A stretch of 64,000 nt of DNA, from the NCBI GenBank assembly GCA_039105265.1, contig JAPFFF010000066.1, positions 248,001 through 312,000 of the forward strand. The letters are read 5' to 3'. The notes beneath the pieces are model-generated. The model worked only from the letters and a program-made list of their open reading frames with translations. It was not told where the DNA came from and searched no databases. Of this stretch, positions 47,512 through 56,744 are shown piece by piece (the first letter of the stretch is position 1; each line of letters begins with the position of its first letter). The translations under genes were made by a program, and so were the position numbers. This stretch comes from Tritrichomonas musculus. Lineage: Eukaryota > Parabasalia > Tritrichomonadida > Tritrichomonadidae.

Positions 47512-49006
47512 TTTTTTTTTTTGAAAATCTTTGTAAGTAGGCTCATTCTTCAAAGAGAAAAATGAAAAGAATTTTAAAATGCGATTGATTATCATTTCAA
47601 GAAGTTGCCTCATTTGAAGGACCAAATATAATCTCATTTTTGTAGGTAAAATATCTCATTTAATAATTATTAGCACAAAACTTTATCAATTAAATTGCAT
47701 TAACATTTAAATATATAATACTATTTTACCAATAATTGCAAAAATTATCTCAGAAGACAATTTGCTGAAGTCTTTTCAATTTTTATTTTATCGGACCTGT
47801 TGAAGTATAATTTTTTGAATAAAAAAGTAAATGAATTAAAAAAATACTCAATAAGAAATATTCAGCAAATTATTAATTTTGATATATTAATAGTTCAAGT
47901 GCTATATTTCTGAATTCGCATACTTCTATTCATTTGAAAGTAATGAATTTGGCTAAAACCACTTTTTTATTGCCTTATTAAAATTGAATTTTAAGGTGTG
48001 CAATAAATAATATTATAGTAAACTTACAAATATCCCAAAATTAAACTCTATTTAAGAAAAAAATATTAAAAAATTTTTTCAGATTATTGATGAACATAAT
48101 AATTTTTTTTTTAAATTATGTAATTTTGGTCAATAGAAAAAGTGAGCAGGCAGGTATGTATTTAATAAAAACCATTTATTTTTTGATTAATAAAGTCGTT
48201 CTGATGTTCTATTCATTTTAATTTCATTTTTAATTTGGATGTTTTTCTTTCATATGCATAGGGGATCTCATATATTATTGATTTATTTTAATAAATATCA
48301 AATATATAGTATAATAATATATTTTATAATTACAATAACAAATTATTTAAGGAGATATTTACACAAAAAGTTTATATTTGGTCCTTAAGGATGAAATATA
48401 GCTTTCTTAAATTGCGAACTAGTGCCTTTTTCTAAAATTTCAATTAATTGAAATGAATATGACATGTATTCAATCAAATTAAAAATGAAAATGATCATCA
48501 TTTCAATTAAATGAAAGCTGTGAAGATGTTCAAAAAACCATAGTTTAAAGATATATCAGTAAACATTCAATCTAGCCAGAAAAGAAATTTTGATCCAAAA
48601 GTTGAAATTTGGTATGACTTTAATCAGATTTGTCGTTATTAATAAAAATAGCATTTATATAATGCAATTTTGGTTTCCTAATTTACTAAAATTAATTATG
48701 TTCTAGTATTTTAATATTTATCATTTTAAATTTATAAGCAATTAAGATATATATAATTTTTTTTTCGTGATGCAAGTTCACAATTTAGCTCCTTTCAATT
48801 TAATACCTTAATTTGACCTTGAAGTTTAACCATTTTCGTGATTTGTTTGAATTTTGAAAGAGTAAAGACAATCATTTCGGGTTTCTCATTCAAAATTGAA
48901 TACAATATTGAAATTAAAATTTTTGATTGATCTGTTTATATTGAAATTTTAAACCATCTAAATATATATCAATACTATATGAACTAAAATAAACAGACAT
49001 TTTTAA
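47512..49006. other. AT-rich intergenic region, no gene recognised
   Basis: About 1.5 kb of AT-rich DNA. Apart from the NEIIFGPSNEAT-like piece near 47,620, no coding stretch, strong repeat or transposon end was seen. Confidence 0.5.
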
Positions 49007-49486
49007 AACAAATCATTGTTTATTAAATTCAATATCTCTTTACCATCTATTTTTGATGACGAACTTGTTGAATGCTTATCCAAGTATGCTCACGGTCAAA
49101 GAATTGTTTTACTTTCTGACTGCTGCCATAGTGGTTCAATGTGGGATATCCAATCAATGTTTAAGGAAAGTAAGGAAGTTCCACCAAATATCATCTCAAT
49201 TTCTTCAGCTAAAGATGACCAAACAGCAAAGCAAACAAAAATTGAAAAAAAGGATCAAGGTATCTTTTCTTATTACTTCTGGGAATTGATTAATGACAAT
49301 CCAGAACTTTCCACTAAAGAAATGGAAGCTAAAATTAATCCTTTAATTGGAAGATTCACTCAACATTTAGCTTATGCAACAACTTCAGATTCAATGCCTG
49401 ATGAGCCAATATTCATTGATCGTGAAAGACCAGTACGCCATAGAAGGGGTGGCAGAAGAGGTCCAAGGGGCGAAAGGAATGAATAA
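49007..49486 (+). pseudogene. 5'-truncated metacaspase (C14 peptidase) fragment
   Basis: The open frame ends in GRRGPRGERNE and contains RIVLLSDCCHSGSMWDI, the catalytic-cysteine block of metacaspases (the second Cys of DCCHSGS is the nucleophile). The block with the catalytic histidine that should lie about 50 residues before it is missing, and the frame opens after a TAA at 49004-49006 with no ATG. The first ATG is downstream of the cysteine. The C-terminal part, with SSAKDDQTAKQTKIEKKDQG and FSYYFWELI, is well kept, so truncation was probably recent. A spliced 5' exon cannot be excluded. The basic tail RHRRGGRRG is unusual. Confidence 0.7.
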
Positions 49487-49560
49487 AATGATTTTTTTTT
49501 TTGGATTTCACTGAACCTTATAAAACTTAATAAACTTTAAAAATTATTATTAAAAGAAAA
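49482..49560 (+). repeat. direct repeat copy 1, 3' flank of metacaspase fragment
   Basis: ATGAATAAAATGATT, a T run and TGGATTTCACTGAACCTTAT match 50073-50145 (ATGAATAAAATAATTATT, TGGATTTCACTGAATCTTTA) and continue with looser similarity. Confidence 0.65.
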
Positions 49561-49720
49561 ATGGTTACATTTTTTTAACTGTCATAAAGAATAAATATGG
49601 GTATAACCATAGAGAAATGTGATATGATTGGTAATTAATTAATGGAAATTAATAAAAAACATTTCAGAAATCAAAGAAGATTTTTTTTTTTTTATTTAAA
49701 TTGATTAGCTTTTAATGTTT

Positions 49721-50062
49721 TTATTTGTTTCGTCTTTTTTCAGATTGATAAAAAAGTTTTGATTTCTGAAATGTTTTTCCATGTGAGTGAACTTCCTTTA
49801 TGGCTTCACTTAGCTCATATATAACCGTCACTTTTTCTTTGTTCGAAAGATCGTTAATGATGTCCTTCAGGTTGAACGGGCAGTACTCAAGAAGAATGCA
49901 CCGCGCATGGCTGCCGTCACCAAAACTCAGTCCATACGCTTTGATGATGTTGCTGTGATGAAGACTGTTCATGATCTCGTACAACTTCATCGATTCGTAA
50001 CTTTTTTCATCAATTTTCGAAAATTGATGAAAACTATTAGAAAAAGTGGTATAAAAATCCAA
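49721..50062 (-). pseudogene. truncated protein kinase (N-lobe only)
   Basis: The minus-strand frame reads SLHHSNIIKAYGLSFGDGSH, ARCILLEYCPFNLKDIINDL and KEKVTVIYELSEAIKEVHSH, i.e. kinase subdomains IV to VIa. It stops just before where the HRD loop should be; the last 20 residues (FQKSKLFYQSEKRRNK) are not kinase-like. The frame has no ATG before Met25, no glycine loop and no catalytic lysine. Its upstream side abuts the second copy of the metacaspase 3' flank repeat, so a duplication or insertion cut it off. Confidence 0.65.
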
Positions 50063-50072
50063 GAGATGAAAT

Positions 50073-50145
50073 AAATGAATAAAATAATTATTTGGATTTC
50101 ACTGAATCTTTATACACTTAAATAACTTAAAATTAAATTAAATGA
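50073..50145 (+). repeat. direct repeat copy 2
   Basis: Second copy of the metacaspase 3' flank (see 49482-49560), now forming the 5' flank of the kinase-Sel1 gene at 50169 and bordering the truncated kinase. Confidence 0.65.
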
Positions 50146-50168
50146 AAATACGTTATTTAGTATGAAAA

Positions 50169-53100
50169 ATGCTTTCCATTTTCAATGAGTTCCAAAGCAA
50201 ATTAAATAAAAAATCAATCAAAACGCAAAATACCAAATTTGATGAAGTTATTAAAAAGTTTTTTTTCGATATTTTCATTGAAGATAAAAAAGATTTTACA
50301 TACTTTCTCAAAAAAATCAATATCAGTCATACAATTATCATCGATAAATATATAGAAAATGAGTCCGCCAAGAAATACGGAGATAATTTTTATATTGTTT
50401 GTTTTGAATATTCATTATTCATTATTCAATCAAAAATCTTTTCAGATATTCTTTTATTTTTAATTAAAAGCAAAGATTCAACAATATATTGCTGCTCTGA
50501 GCAAATTGAACATGATATTCAACAATTAACGAAAAATATAAGAATTCATTTTTCAAGAAACAATTTTTTCAACAAAATTTCAAATTATCTAGATGAATTT
50601 AATGTTTATATCGATTCTGACCAGAAAAAAAAAGAAATAAAAGACTTTTGGATAACAATTCGAAGGAGTCTTGTTGGATTTTTGCTTATGAAAAGTTATA
50701 TCAATTCAATAATTGACAGAACCGATCAAAATCAATTCAAAAAACTTTTTCAGAAGAATCCAAAAACATTTAAACTTCATAAAAGTGATTATATTAAATT
50801 AAAGTCTTTAGGAAGTGGAAGCTCATCTAGAGTTTATTTGATATATCACATTGAACAAGAAAAAATTTATGCATTGAAAGTTTTTTATAACCACAACGAC
50901 GAAAGTGAAAAATTATATGAAAGAGAACTTTATAATTACAACCATTTGAGTCATCCATTTTTTCCTAGGTTTTATGGAACTTTGCAAGAAGGAGGATACA
51001 AATGCTTGGTAATTGAATATATTGAAGGAGAAACATTAGAAAAAAGAAAAGATATGGGCATTTATAATAGCATTTGTACTGCAATTGATATATTAAAAAT
51101 AATTGAATACATTCATAATAACAAATTCATTTATCGTGACTTAAAAACAAATAATCTCATTGTAAATGGAAAAGGTGAAATATTTCTTATCGATTTTGAT
51201 AGGATGATTCATCTGGAAAAGAAAAACCAAGACGATGAAAATATTGAAATTACCAAAGATTTAATGAACACATCACCAGAAATGGAAAATTTTGGAATTC
51301 CTTCATTTTCCCATGATACTTATTTTCTTGCAAAAAATATATTTAAAAATTTATTTTTAGAAGAGCACTACCAGAAATATCCAACATTGTTAAGACTTAT
51401 ACAAAAAATAATTGATTATTGTTCCAATGAAAATCCAAATTTACGTCCAAAAATTCCAGAAATCATAAACAATTATTATTTAATAATTGGTGTTCTTTAT
51501 AGTTATGGATATGGAGTCAAACAGGATTATGATAAAGCTAAAGAGTATTATGAATTATCAGCTAAACAAAACAATTCAGATGCATTTAATAATTTAGGAG
51601 AACTTTATGAAAAAGGATATGGAGTTAAGCAGGATTATAATAAAGCTAAAGAGTATTATGAATTATCAGCAAAACAAAACAATTCAGACGCATTTAATAA
51701 TTTAGGAGAACTTTATTTTAATGGATATGGAGTCAAACAAGATTATAATAAAGCTATAAAATATTATGAATTATCAGCTAAACAAAACAATTCAAAAGCA
51801 TTTAATTATTTGGGACATATTTATGCAAATGGATTTGGTGTGAAACGAGATTATTCAACGGCAAAAAAATATTTTTTATTGTCAATTCAGCAAAATTATT
51901 CATTAGCTTTATTAAATATGGGAAATCTATATAGAAAAGAGAAAGATTATTTGAAAGCAAAGACGTATTATGAATTGTCGATTCAAAAGAAAAATTCAGA
52001 CTCACTCTGTAAAATTGGAAATCTATATTTGAAAGGACGTGGTGTAAAAATTGATTATTTGAAAGCGAAGGAATATTATGAAGAATCAGCTGACAGGAAC
52101 AATTCGAATGCATTATATAAATTGGGCAAACTTTATTTTCATGGACAAGGAGTGAAACAGGATTATGATAAAGCTATAAAATATTATGAACTATCAGGAA
52201 GACAAGGAAATTGGAAAGCTCTTTTCGAGATAGGAAACCTTTATTTTGAAGGTAAAGGAATTGAATCAAATTATTATAAAGCCAAAAAATATTATGAAAT
52301 GTCAACATATAACAACAATCCAGATGGATTCTTCTTTCTCGGCGTTTTTTATTCAAGAGGAGATATTTTTGAAATTAACATTTCATTGGCTATTCAGTAT
52401 TTCTCGAAATCAATTAAATTTCATTTTGACCAAGCAAGAATAAACAATAATGTAGACCATTTCTATGATATTAAAAGAATATACAATAATTATTATTATC
52501 ATTCACAAAATGAACTTGGCTTGATTTACCTCATTCATTATAATGACATTGAAAAAGCAACCAAACACATCAAAGAAGCTGCATTTGGCGAATATCCTTT
52601 TGGACAGAACAATTTTGGACTCACGAACGAAATTTATTTCAATGAAATTGAGAATGCAGAATACATGTACAAACGATCATCAGAACACAATTTTGCACTG
52701 GCTTTTTATAATCTCGGTCATTTGAAAGAGAAAGAAAATGAGAAAGCAAAACAAGAATCTGATGAATATATTGAATACTACAAAAAAGCATCAGAGACTG
52801 AAGATTGTCCATTGATATTTCATGAGCATCAACATAATGACAAGCGACTTGAGATATCAAAAACTTTCATCATTTGTATGATTAATTTAAAACTTTGTGA
52901 ATATTATTTTAATAAGAATGACAACGACGAATCAAAGAAATATTTCACGAGATCAATCAAAAAACTTTTGAAAGAACAAGAATATTTAATTATTGAAATC
53001 AACAGAGAAAAGGACAATGCAAATTATTTTTTCTCATATCTTAAAAATTTCATTTTGAGTTTTCCATCATTTAATCTTGCTAATCAGCCTAATTTTGATT

Positions 53101-53591
53101 TGAATATAGACTTTGAAGATAGTATCACCCTAAATTATAATCACGAATTTTCATCAACAGAAAAACAGTTTACAATTGAAAAAAATGGAAAAGAATATTC
53201 AACGGAAATTAATGAATTTTTGTTTATGAAAAAACATGTCAAAGAAAAGAAAAGCATTGAATTGAAAGGAATTAAAGAAAAAGTCAAAATAGGAGAAGAA
53301 GAATATGAAGATGATCATAAGATTATAAAAATATTCAAAGAAGGAAGTGAAATATTTGATTTCATCATTTCTAATGAGAACTACAAGAATATTTTTTGTA
53401 GAGAAATTAAAAAAATCATTCAAATAATGAATGAAATTATTTACACACCTCCATATCACATTTTATTTGGAAGAATAAGTATCACAAAGCCCAAACAAAA
53501 AAAAGAAAGAAATCCAAATAAAAAAGAAATAAACGAGCTTTTTTATGAAGGTTTTGGACTTGATGAACTCAAAACCCATTTCAAATATTAA
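50169..53591 (+). CDS. protein kinase with Sel1-like repeats
   Basis: A 1,140-residue protein. Residues 1-205 are helical and resemble the N-terminus of the kinase-Sel1 gene at 37640. The kinase domain (about residues 210-435) has the glycine loop LGSGSSSRVY from Gly215, ALK with Lys237, IYRDLKTNN with Asp324, and IDFD with Asp342 where DFG is usual. About nine Sel1 units follow from residue 440 (GVLYSYGYGVKQDYDKAKEY and relatives), much more diverged from each other than in the other gene, then less regular units to about residue 880. A charged C-terminal region of 250 residues ends INELFYEGFGLDEL. It probably scaffolds and phosphorylates partners in the cytosol; substrate unknown. Confidence 0.9.
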   Translation: MLSIFNEFQSKLNKKSIKTQNTKFDEVIKKFFFDIFIEDKKDFTYFLKKINISHTIIIDKYIENESAKKYGDNFYIVCFEYSLFIIQSKIFSDILLFLIKSKDSTIYCCSEQIEHDIQQLTKNIRIHFSRNNFFNKISNYLDEFNVYIDSDQKKKEIKDFWITIRRSLVGFLLMKSYINSIIDRTDQNQFKKLFQKNPKTFKLHKSDYIKLKSLGSGSSSRVYLIYHIEQEKIYALKVFYNHNDESEKLYERELYNYNHLSHPFFPRFYGTLQEGGYKCLVIEYIEGETLEKRKDMGIYNSICTAIDILKIIEYIHNNKFIYRDLKTNNLIVNGKGEIFLIDFDRMIHLEKKNQDDENIEITKDLMNTSPEMENFGIPSFSHDTYFLAKNIFKNLFLEEHYQKYPTLLRLIQKIIDYCSNENPNLRPKIPEIINNYYLIIGVLYSYGYGVKQDYDKAKEYYELSAKQNNSDAFNNLGELYEKGYGVKQDYNKAKEYYELSAKQNNSDAFNNLGELYFNGYGVKQDYNKAIKYYELSAKQNNSKAFNYLGHIYANGFGVKRDYSTAKKYFLLSIQQNYSLALLNMGNLYRKEKDYLKAKTYYELSIQKKNSDSLCKIGNLYLKGRGVKIDYLKAKEYYEESADRNNSNALYKLGKLYFHGQGVKQDYDKAIKYYELSGRQGNWKALFEIGNLYFEGKGIESNYYKAKKYYEMSTYNNNPDGFFFLGVFYSRGDIFEINISLAIQYFSKSIKFHFDQARINNNVDHFYDIKRIYNNYYYHSQNELGLIYLIHYNDIEKATKHIKEAAFGEYPFGQNNFGLTNEIYFNEIENAEYMYKRSSEHNFALAFYNLGHLKEKENEKAKQESDEYIEYYKKASETEDCPLIFHEHQHNDKRLEISKTFIICMINLKLCEYYFNKNDNDESKKYFTRSIKKLLKEQEYLIIEINREKDNANYFFSYLKNFILSFPSFNLANQPNFDLNIDFEDSITLNYNHEFSSTEKQFTIEKNGKEYSTEINEFLFMKKHVKEKKSIELKGIKEKVKIGEEEYEDDHKIIKIFKEGSEIFDFIISNENYKNIFCREIKKIIQIMNEIIYTPPYHILFGRISITKPKQKKERNPNKKEINELFYEGFGLDELKTHFKY

Positions 53592-54219
53592 TAATAGATT
53601 TTCACAACTCCAAGTGATCAGTATCAATCAAAAAGGCATCATATTTTCTTTCAATAAGTAATACGCTTTAAATTTAACGCTTTGTTGTTAATCAGCATAA
53701 AGCATACATCTTCTCCATTTCTTTTTTCCCTCTTTTCTTACCTCCTATGAAAAATTCACTGGAGGAATGGAGGATCCGGCCAATTCTTTATTTTTGGTAA
53801 TGTATATAAACATTATATTTTGTTTAAAAGAATAAAAAAGAAAAGCTATTTTTAATATATTACTTATTTTTATCATTTGAAAATTAACTTATTTTTATCA
53901 TATAATTATTAAAATCAATTAGACTTGAAATTTTATAATGAATTCAAATGTAGAGTAAGATAATAAAACTATAATATATTATAAAATTATATGATAAATA
54001 TGCTTTTTACAATCATTTGTTTTGGTTCCAATTTTATCATTAAGAAAAGGCTCATATATCAACTGTTTGGAGAAGGAGCATTTTTTTGAATTCAAATTTT
54101 TTGAATTCAAATTTTACACTTTTTTTTTGAATTCAAATTTTGGTTATAATTAAATGGCCATTTATGATCTCAATTTGAAGAAAAAAAAATGTGCCATAAT
54201 TTAAAAAAAAAAAAAAAAA
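53592..54219. other. intergenic region and 5' flank of the double-kinase gene
   Basis: No gene seen. GAATTCAAATTTT occurs three times within 60 bases (about 54,089, 54,104 and 54,129). A 16-base A run directly precedes the ATG at 54220. Confidence 0.5.
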
Positions 54220-56097
54220 ATGGACTTTGAAGGAGCATTTTTTGATACATGTGACTTCACACAAACCGATACTGTCATTGGTGGAGGAACTTTTGGAATT
54301 GTATATCTTGTTTTACGTAAATCAGATAATAAAAAATTTGCAGGAAAAGTTATTAAACCAGAAGGACTTCTCAATGGAAGAGACCAATTGAAATTTCTTC
54401 GCGAATCGCAATTACTTCACAAGCTCAATCACCCTGCCATTGTCCAATTTTTTGGGATTAATTTTCATAGTTTTAAAGATCCACGCGCACTTGAGCCTAC
54501 AATTTTAACGGAATATATATCAAATGGATCTCTTCAAGATATTCTTTCGTGTAAACATTCAAATAAAGCATGGAATTCGACGAAGAAATATATTTGTCTA
54601 CTCGGAATATCGCATGCAATGAGTTATCTCCACTACAACCGAGTTTTACATCGAGATCTAAAGCCTGCCAACGTCTTAATAGACGATAATTTTTACCCGA
54701 AAGTATGCGATTTTGGAGTATCTCGATGTTTTTCAGAAGAATTTATAGCCAACTTAAACCCCAATATGACCATTGTTGGATCCCCAGCATATATGGCTCC
54801 TGAACTTTTAGACCCAGATGAAGATTCATATGGAGCCGCAGTCGACGTCTATGCCTTCGGCTTGCTAGCATTTGAGGTCATTACAGGCTTATCATCATGG
54901 GGTCATCTTAAACCCTTTCCAAAACTAGCCAAATTCTCGAAAATGGTCCTTTCTGGCGAAAGACCAAAATTCAATAGTAATGCCTCAGAAAAGATGATCG
55001 CTCTCATTCAAAAATGTTGGGCAGCCAATCCCTACGATAGGCCTTCTTTTGATGAAATATTTCGCCTTTTGTCGACAGATTTCTCACACTCAAAAAACCA
55101 AGGCGAATTAAACATGGCCGAAATTAACGGTTATATTGAAAAACTCAACGAAAAATACAACGTCAATGTGAGCAGCAATCAAATTGAAAATATGCGAATC
55201 TCATCGTTGCTTTTCGACTCGTCCAAACTGACGATTGGTGAAGAGATCGGACGAGGAGCGCAAGGCGTCTTTTTCAATGCTTCATTGAACAATAAAAATG
55301 GTAAGCCGACCAAATATACTCTGAAAATAATTGAGAAGATTCCGACTATAAATAGTCAGACAACTTTTTTAGAGTCGATTGAGCTGCAAGCATCATTGAA
55401 GCATCCGGCGGTTTTGCCACTTATCGGCTTCTCAATTCCAACCGACAAATTCCCCAAATTTTCTGTCATCACCGAAGCCATGCCAAACGGCTCCCTCCAC
55501 AAGTTACTACAAAAAGTGGCAAACGGTCAAAAACCTCAGGATTACGAAACTTTGAAAGCGATTATAATTTTCGGCGTCGCAGCTGGGATGGCGTACATGC
55601 ACCAGCACGACGTTGTACTCGCCGACTTGCGGCCTAGCATCATCCTCTTCGACGATCAAAATCGACCCAAAATTGGCGGTTTTGTCAACGCTTTCTTCCT
55701 GAAGCAGGGATGCACGTGCCACAGCCAGCAGGCGGAGAGGGGAATTGGCACCTACATGGCGCCCGAGATTCTGCAAGGATGCACGCCGTTCTCTAACAAA
55801 ATCGACGTGTTCGCATACGGAATCACCCTCTTCATGCTGCTCACCGAGACGCCGTCAATTGAGCACGGAAAAAAGAGCAGCCAGATCGTTGAAGATGCAG
55901 CCAAGAAAACGTCGAAGCCGTTCGCGGATTTGATCAAAAGCTGCCTTGATAAAAACCCTGACAACAGGCCGTCCTTCATGCATCTCGTGCAGAAGTTCTT
56001 GAAGGAAAGGGACGCATACTTCGATATGAGCAAGATCGACGAGAAAAAGTTTGATAAATACATAGACTCGGTACTTAAAGATTTGGCCTTTTGGTGA
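54220..56097 (+). CDS. tandem kinase-pseudokinase protein (TKL-like)
   Basis: A 625-residue protein with two kinase domains. Domain 1 (about residues 14-295) looks active: glycine loop GGGTFG from Gly21, AGKV lysine, LHRDLKPANV with Asp146, CDFG with Asp164 and YMAPELL. Domain 2 (about 337-610) keeps a glycine loop (GRGAQG from Gly344), Lys369, YMAPEIL and DVFAYG. Its catalytic loop, however, reads LADLRPSII (Asp469, no HRD Arg, no Asn) and the DFG position reads GFV (487-489), so it cannot bind magnesium in the usual way and is probably a regulatory pseudokinase. The order is opposite to JAK kinases. TKL family is suggested by the SNGSL and P-A-I-V-Q-F-F-G style motifs. GC content rises strongly after 55,200. 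Confidence 0.92.
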   Translation: MDFEGAFFDTCDFTQTDTVIGGGTFGIVYLVLRKSDNKKFAGKVIKPEGLLNGRDQLKFLRESQLLHKLNHPAIVQFFGINFHSFKDPRALEPTILTEYISNGSLQDILSCKHSNKAWNSTKKYICLLGISHAMSYLHYNRVLHRDLKPANVLIDDNFYPKVCDFGVSRCFSEEFIANLNPNMTIVGSPAYMAPELLDPDEDSYGAAVDVYAFGLLAFEVITGLSSWGHLKPFPKLAKFSKMVLSGERPKFNSNASEKMIALIQKCWAANPYDRPSFDEIFRLLSTDFSHSKNQGELNMAEINGYIEKLNEKYNVNVSSNQIENMRISSLLFDSSKLTIGEEIGRGAQGVFFNASLNNKNGKPTKYTLKIIEKIPTINSQTTFLESIELQASLKHPAVLPLIGFSIPTDKFPKFSVITEAMPNGSLHKLLQKVANGQKPQDYETLKAIIIFGVAAGMAYMHQHDVVLADLRPSIILFDDQNRPKIGGFVNAFFLKQGCTCHSQQAERGIGTYMAPEILQGCTPFSNKIDVFAYGITLFMLLTETPSIEHGKKSSQIVEDAAKKTSKPFADLIKSCLDKNPDNRPSFMHLVQKFLKERDAYFDMSKIDEKKFDKYIDSVLKDLAFW

Positions 56098-56744
56098 AAA
56101 ATAAATGAGTTTTATCTTTTTGAATAAATCATATCACATCATTTTTATATCCTCATATAATTGACAGTTCTTTTTTTTTTTTTTGGTTAAGTACTCAAAA
56201 AGTGAAATAATGAAATTTCATGATTTCTTTCAATGATTAACATTTAAAGAAAGCACAATATCCAAATGAAGTTACAGATGATGGAATCGTTATTTCTTGT
56301 AATGATGAAAGCAAATTTTTGATTCAGATTCTCTGTTTTTGAATGCACTTGTTAATGTTACTTCACTTTCTTTTGAAATCTGTTATATTTATCAAGCATC
56401 TGCTCCATTTATTTTCCGAAAGGCTTTCATTTATTAATATTTGATTAATAAACATTATTTAAGATTTTTAATTTGAAAATTAGTTTTATAAATTTGGAAC
56501 ATTCTTTATTAATATTTGTTTAATTATCTATATTTAAAATTTTGTATATTATTTTAATTGAAAAAGTTTAGAAACTTTTTAAATTAATCTGACACGGTGG
56601 CCACTTATAGCATCTTAAAAAATATTTATAACGAAAATGAAGTGAAAAAGTGGCTTTTTAAGTGATATTGAAATTGATCAATATAAAATTACAATACACC
56701 TAAATAATAATTTTCTGTTTAATATAATAATATATATATATAAT
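56098..56744. other. intergenic region between convergent genes
   Basis: No gene seen. AT-rich with a 14-base T run at about 56,171; ATATATATATATA lies close to the end of the BEACH gene. A TGAAAAATAAATGAG-type 3' end follows the kinase stop. Confidence 0.5.

Noticed and set aside
48983-48996. ACTAAAATAAACAG as a trichomonad-type 3' splice signal before the metacaspase fragment
   Set aside because: It differs from the ACTAACACACAG-type motif, and the frame after it meets a stop at 49004 before reaching the metacaspase frame.
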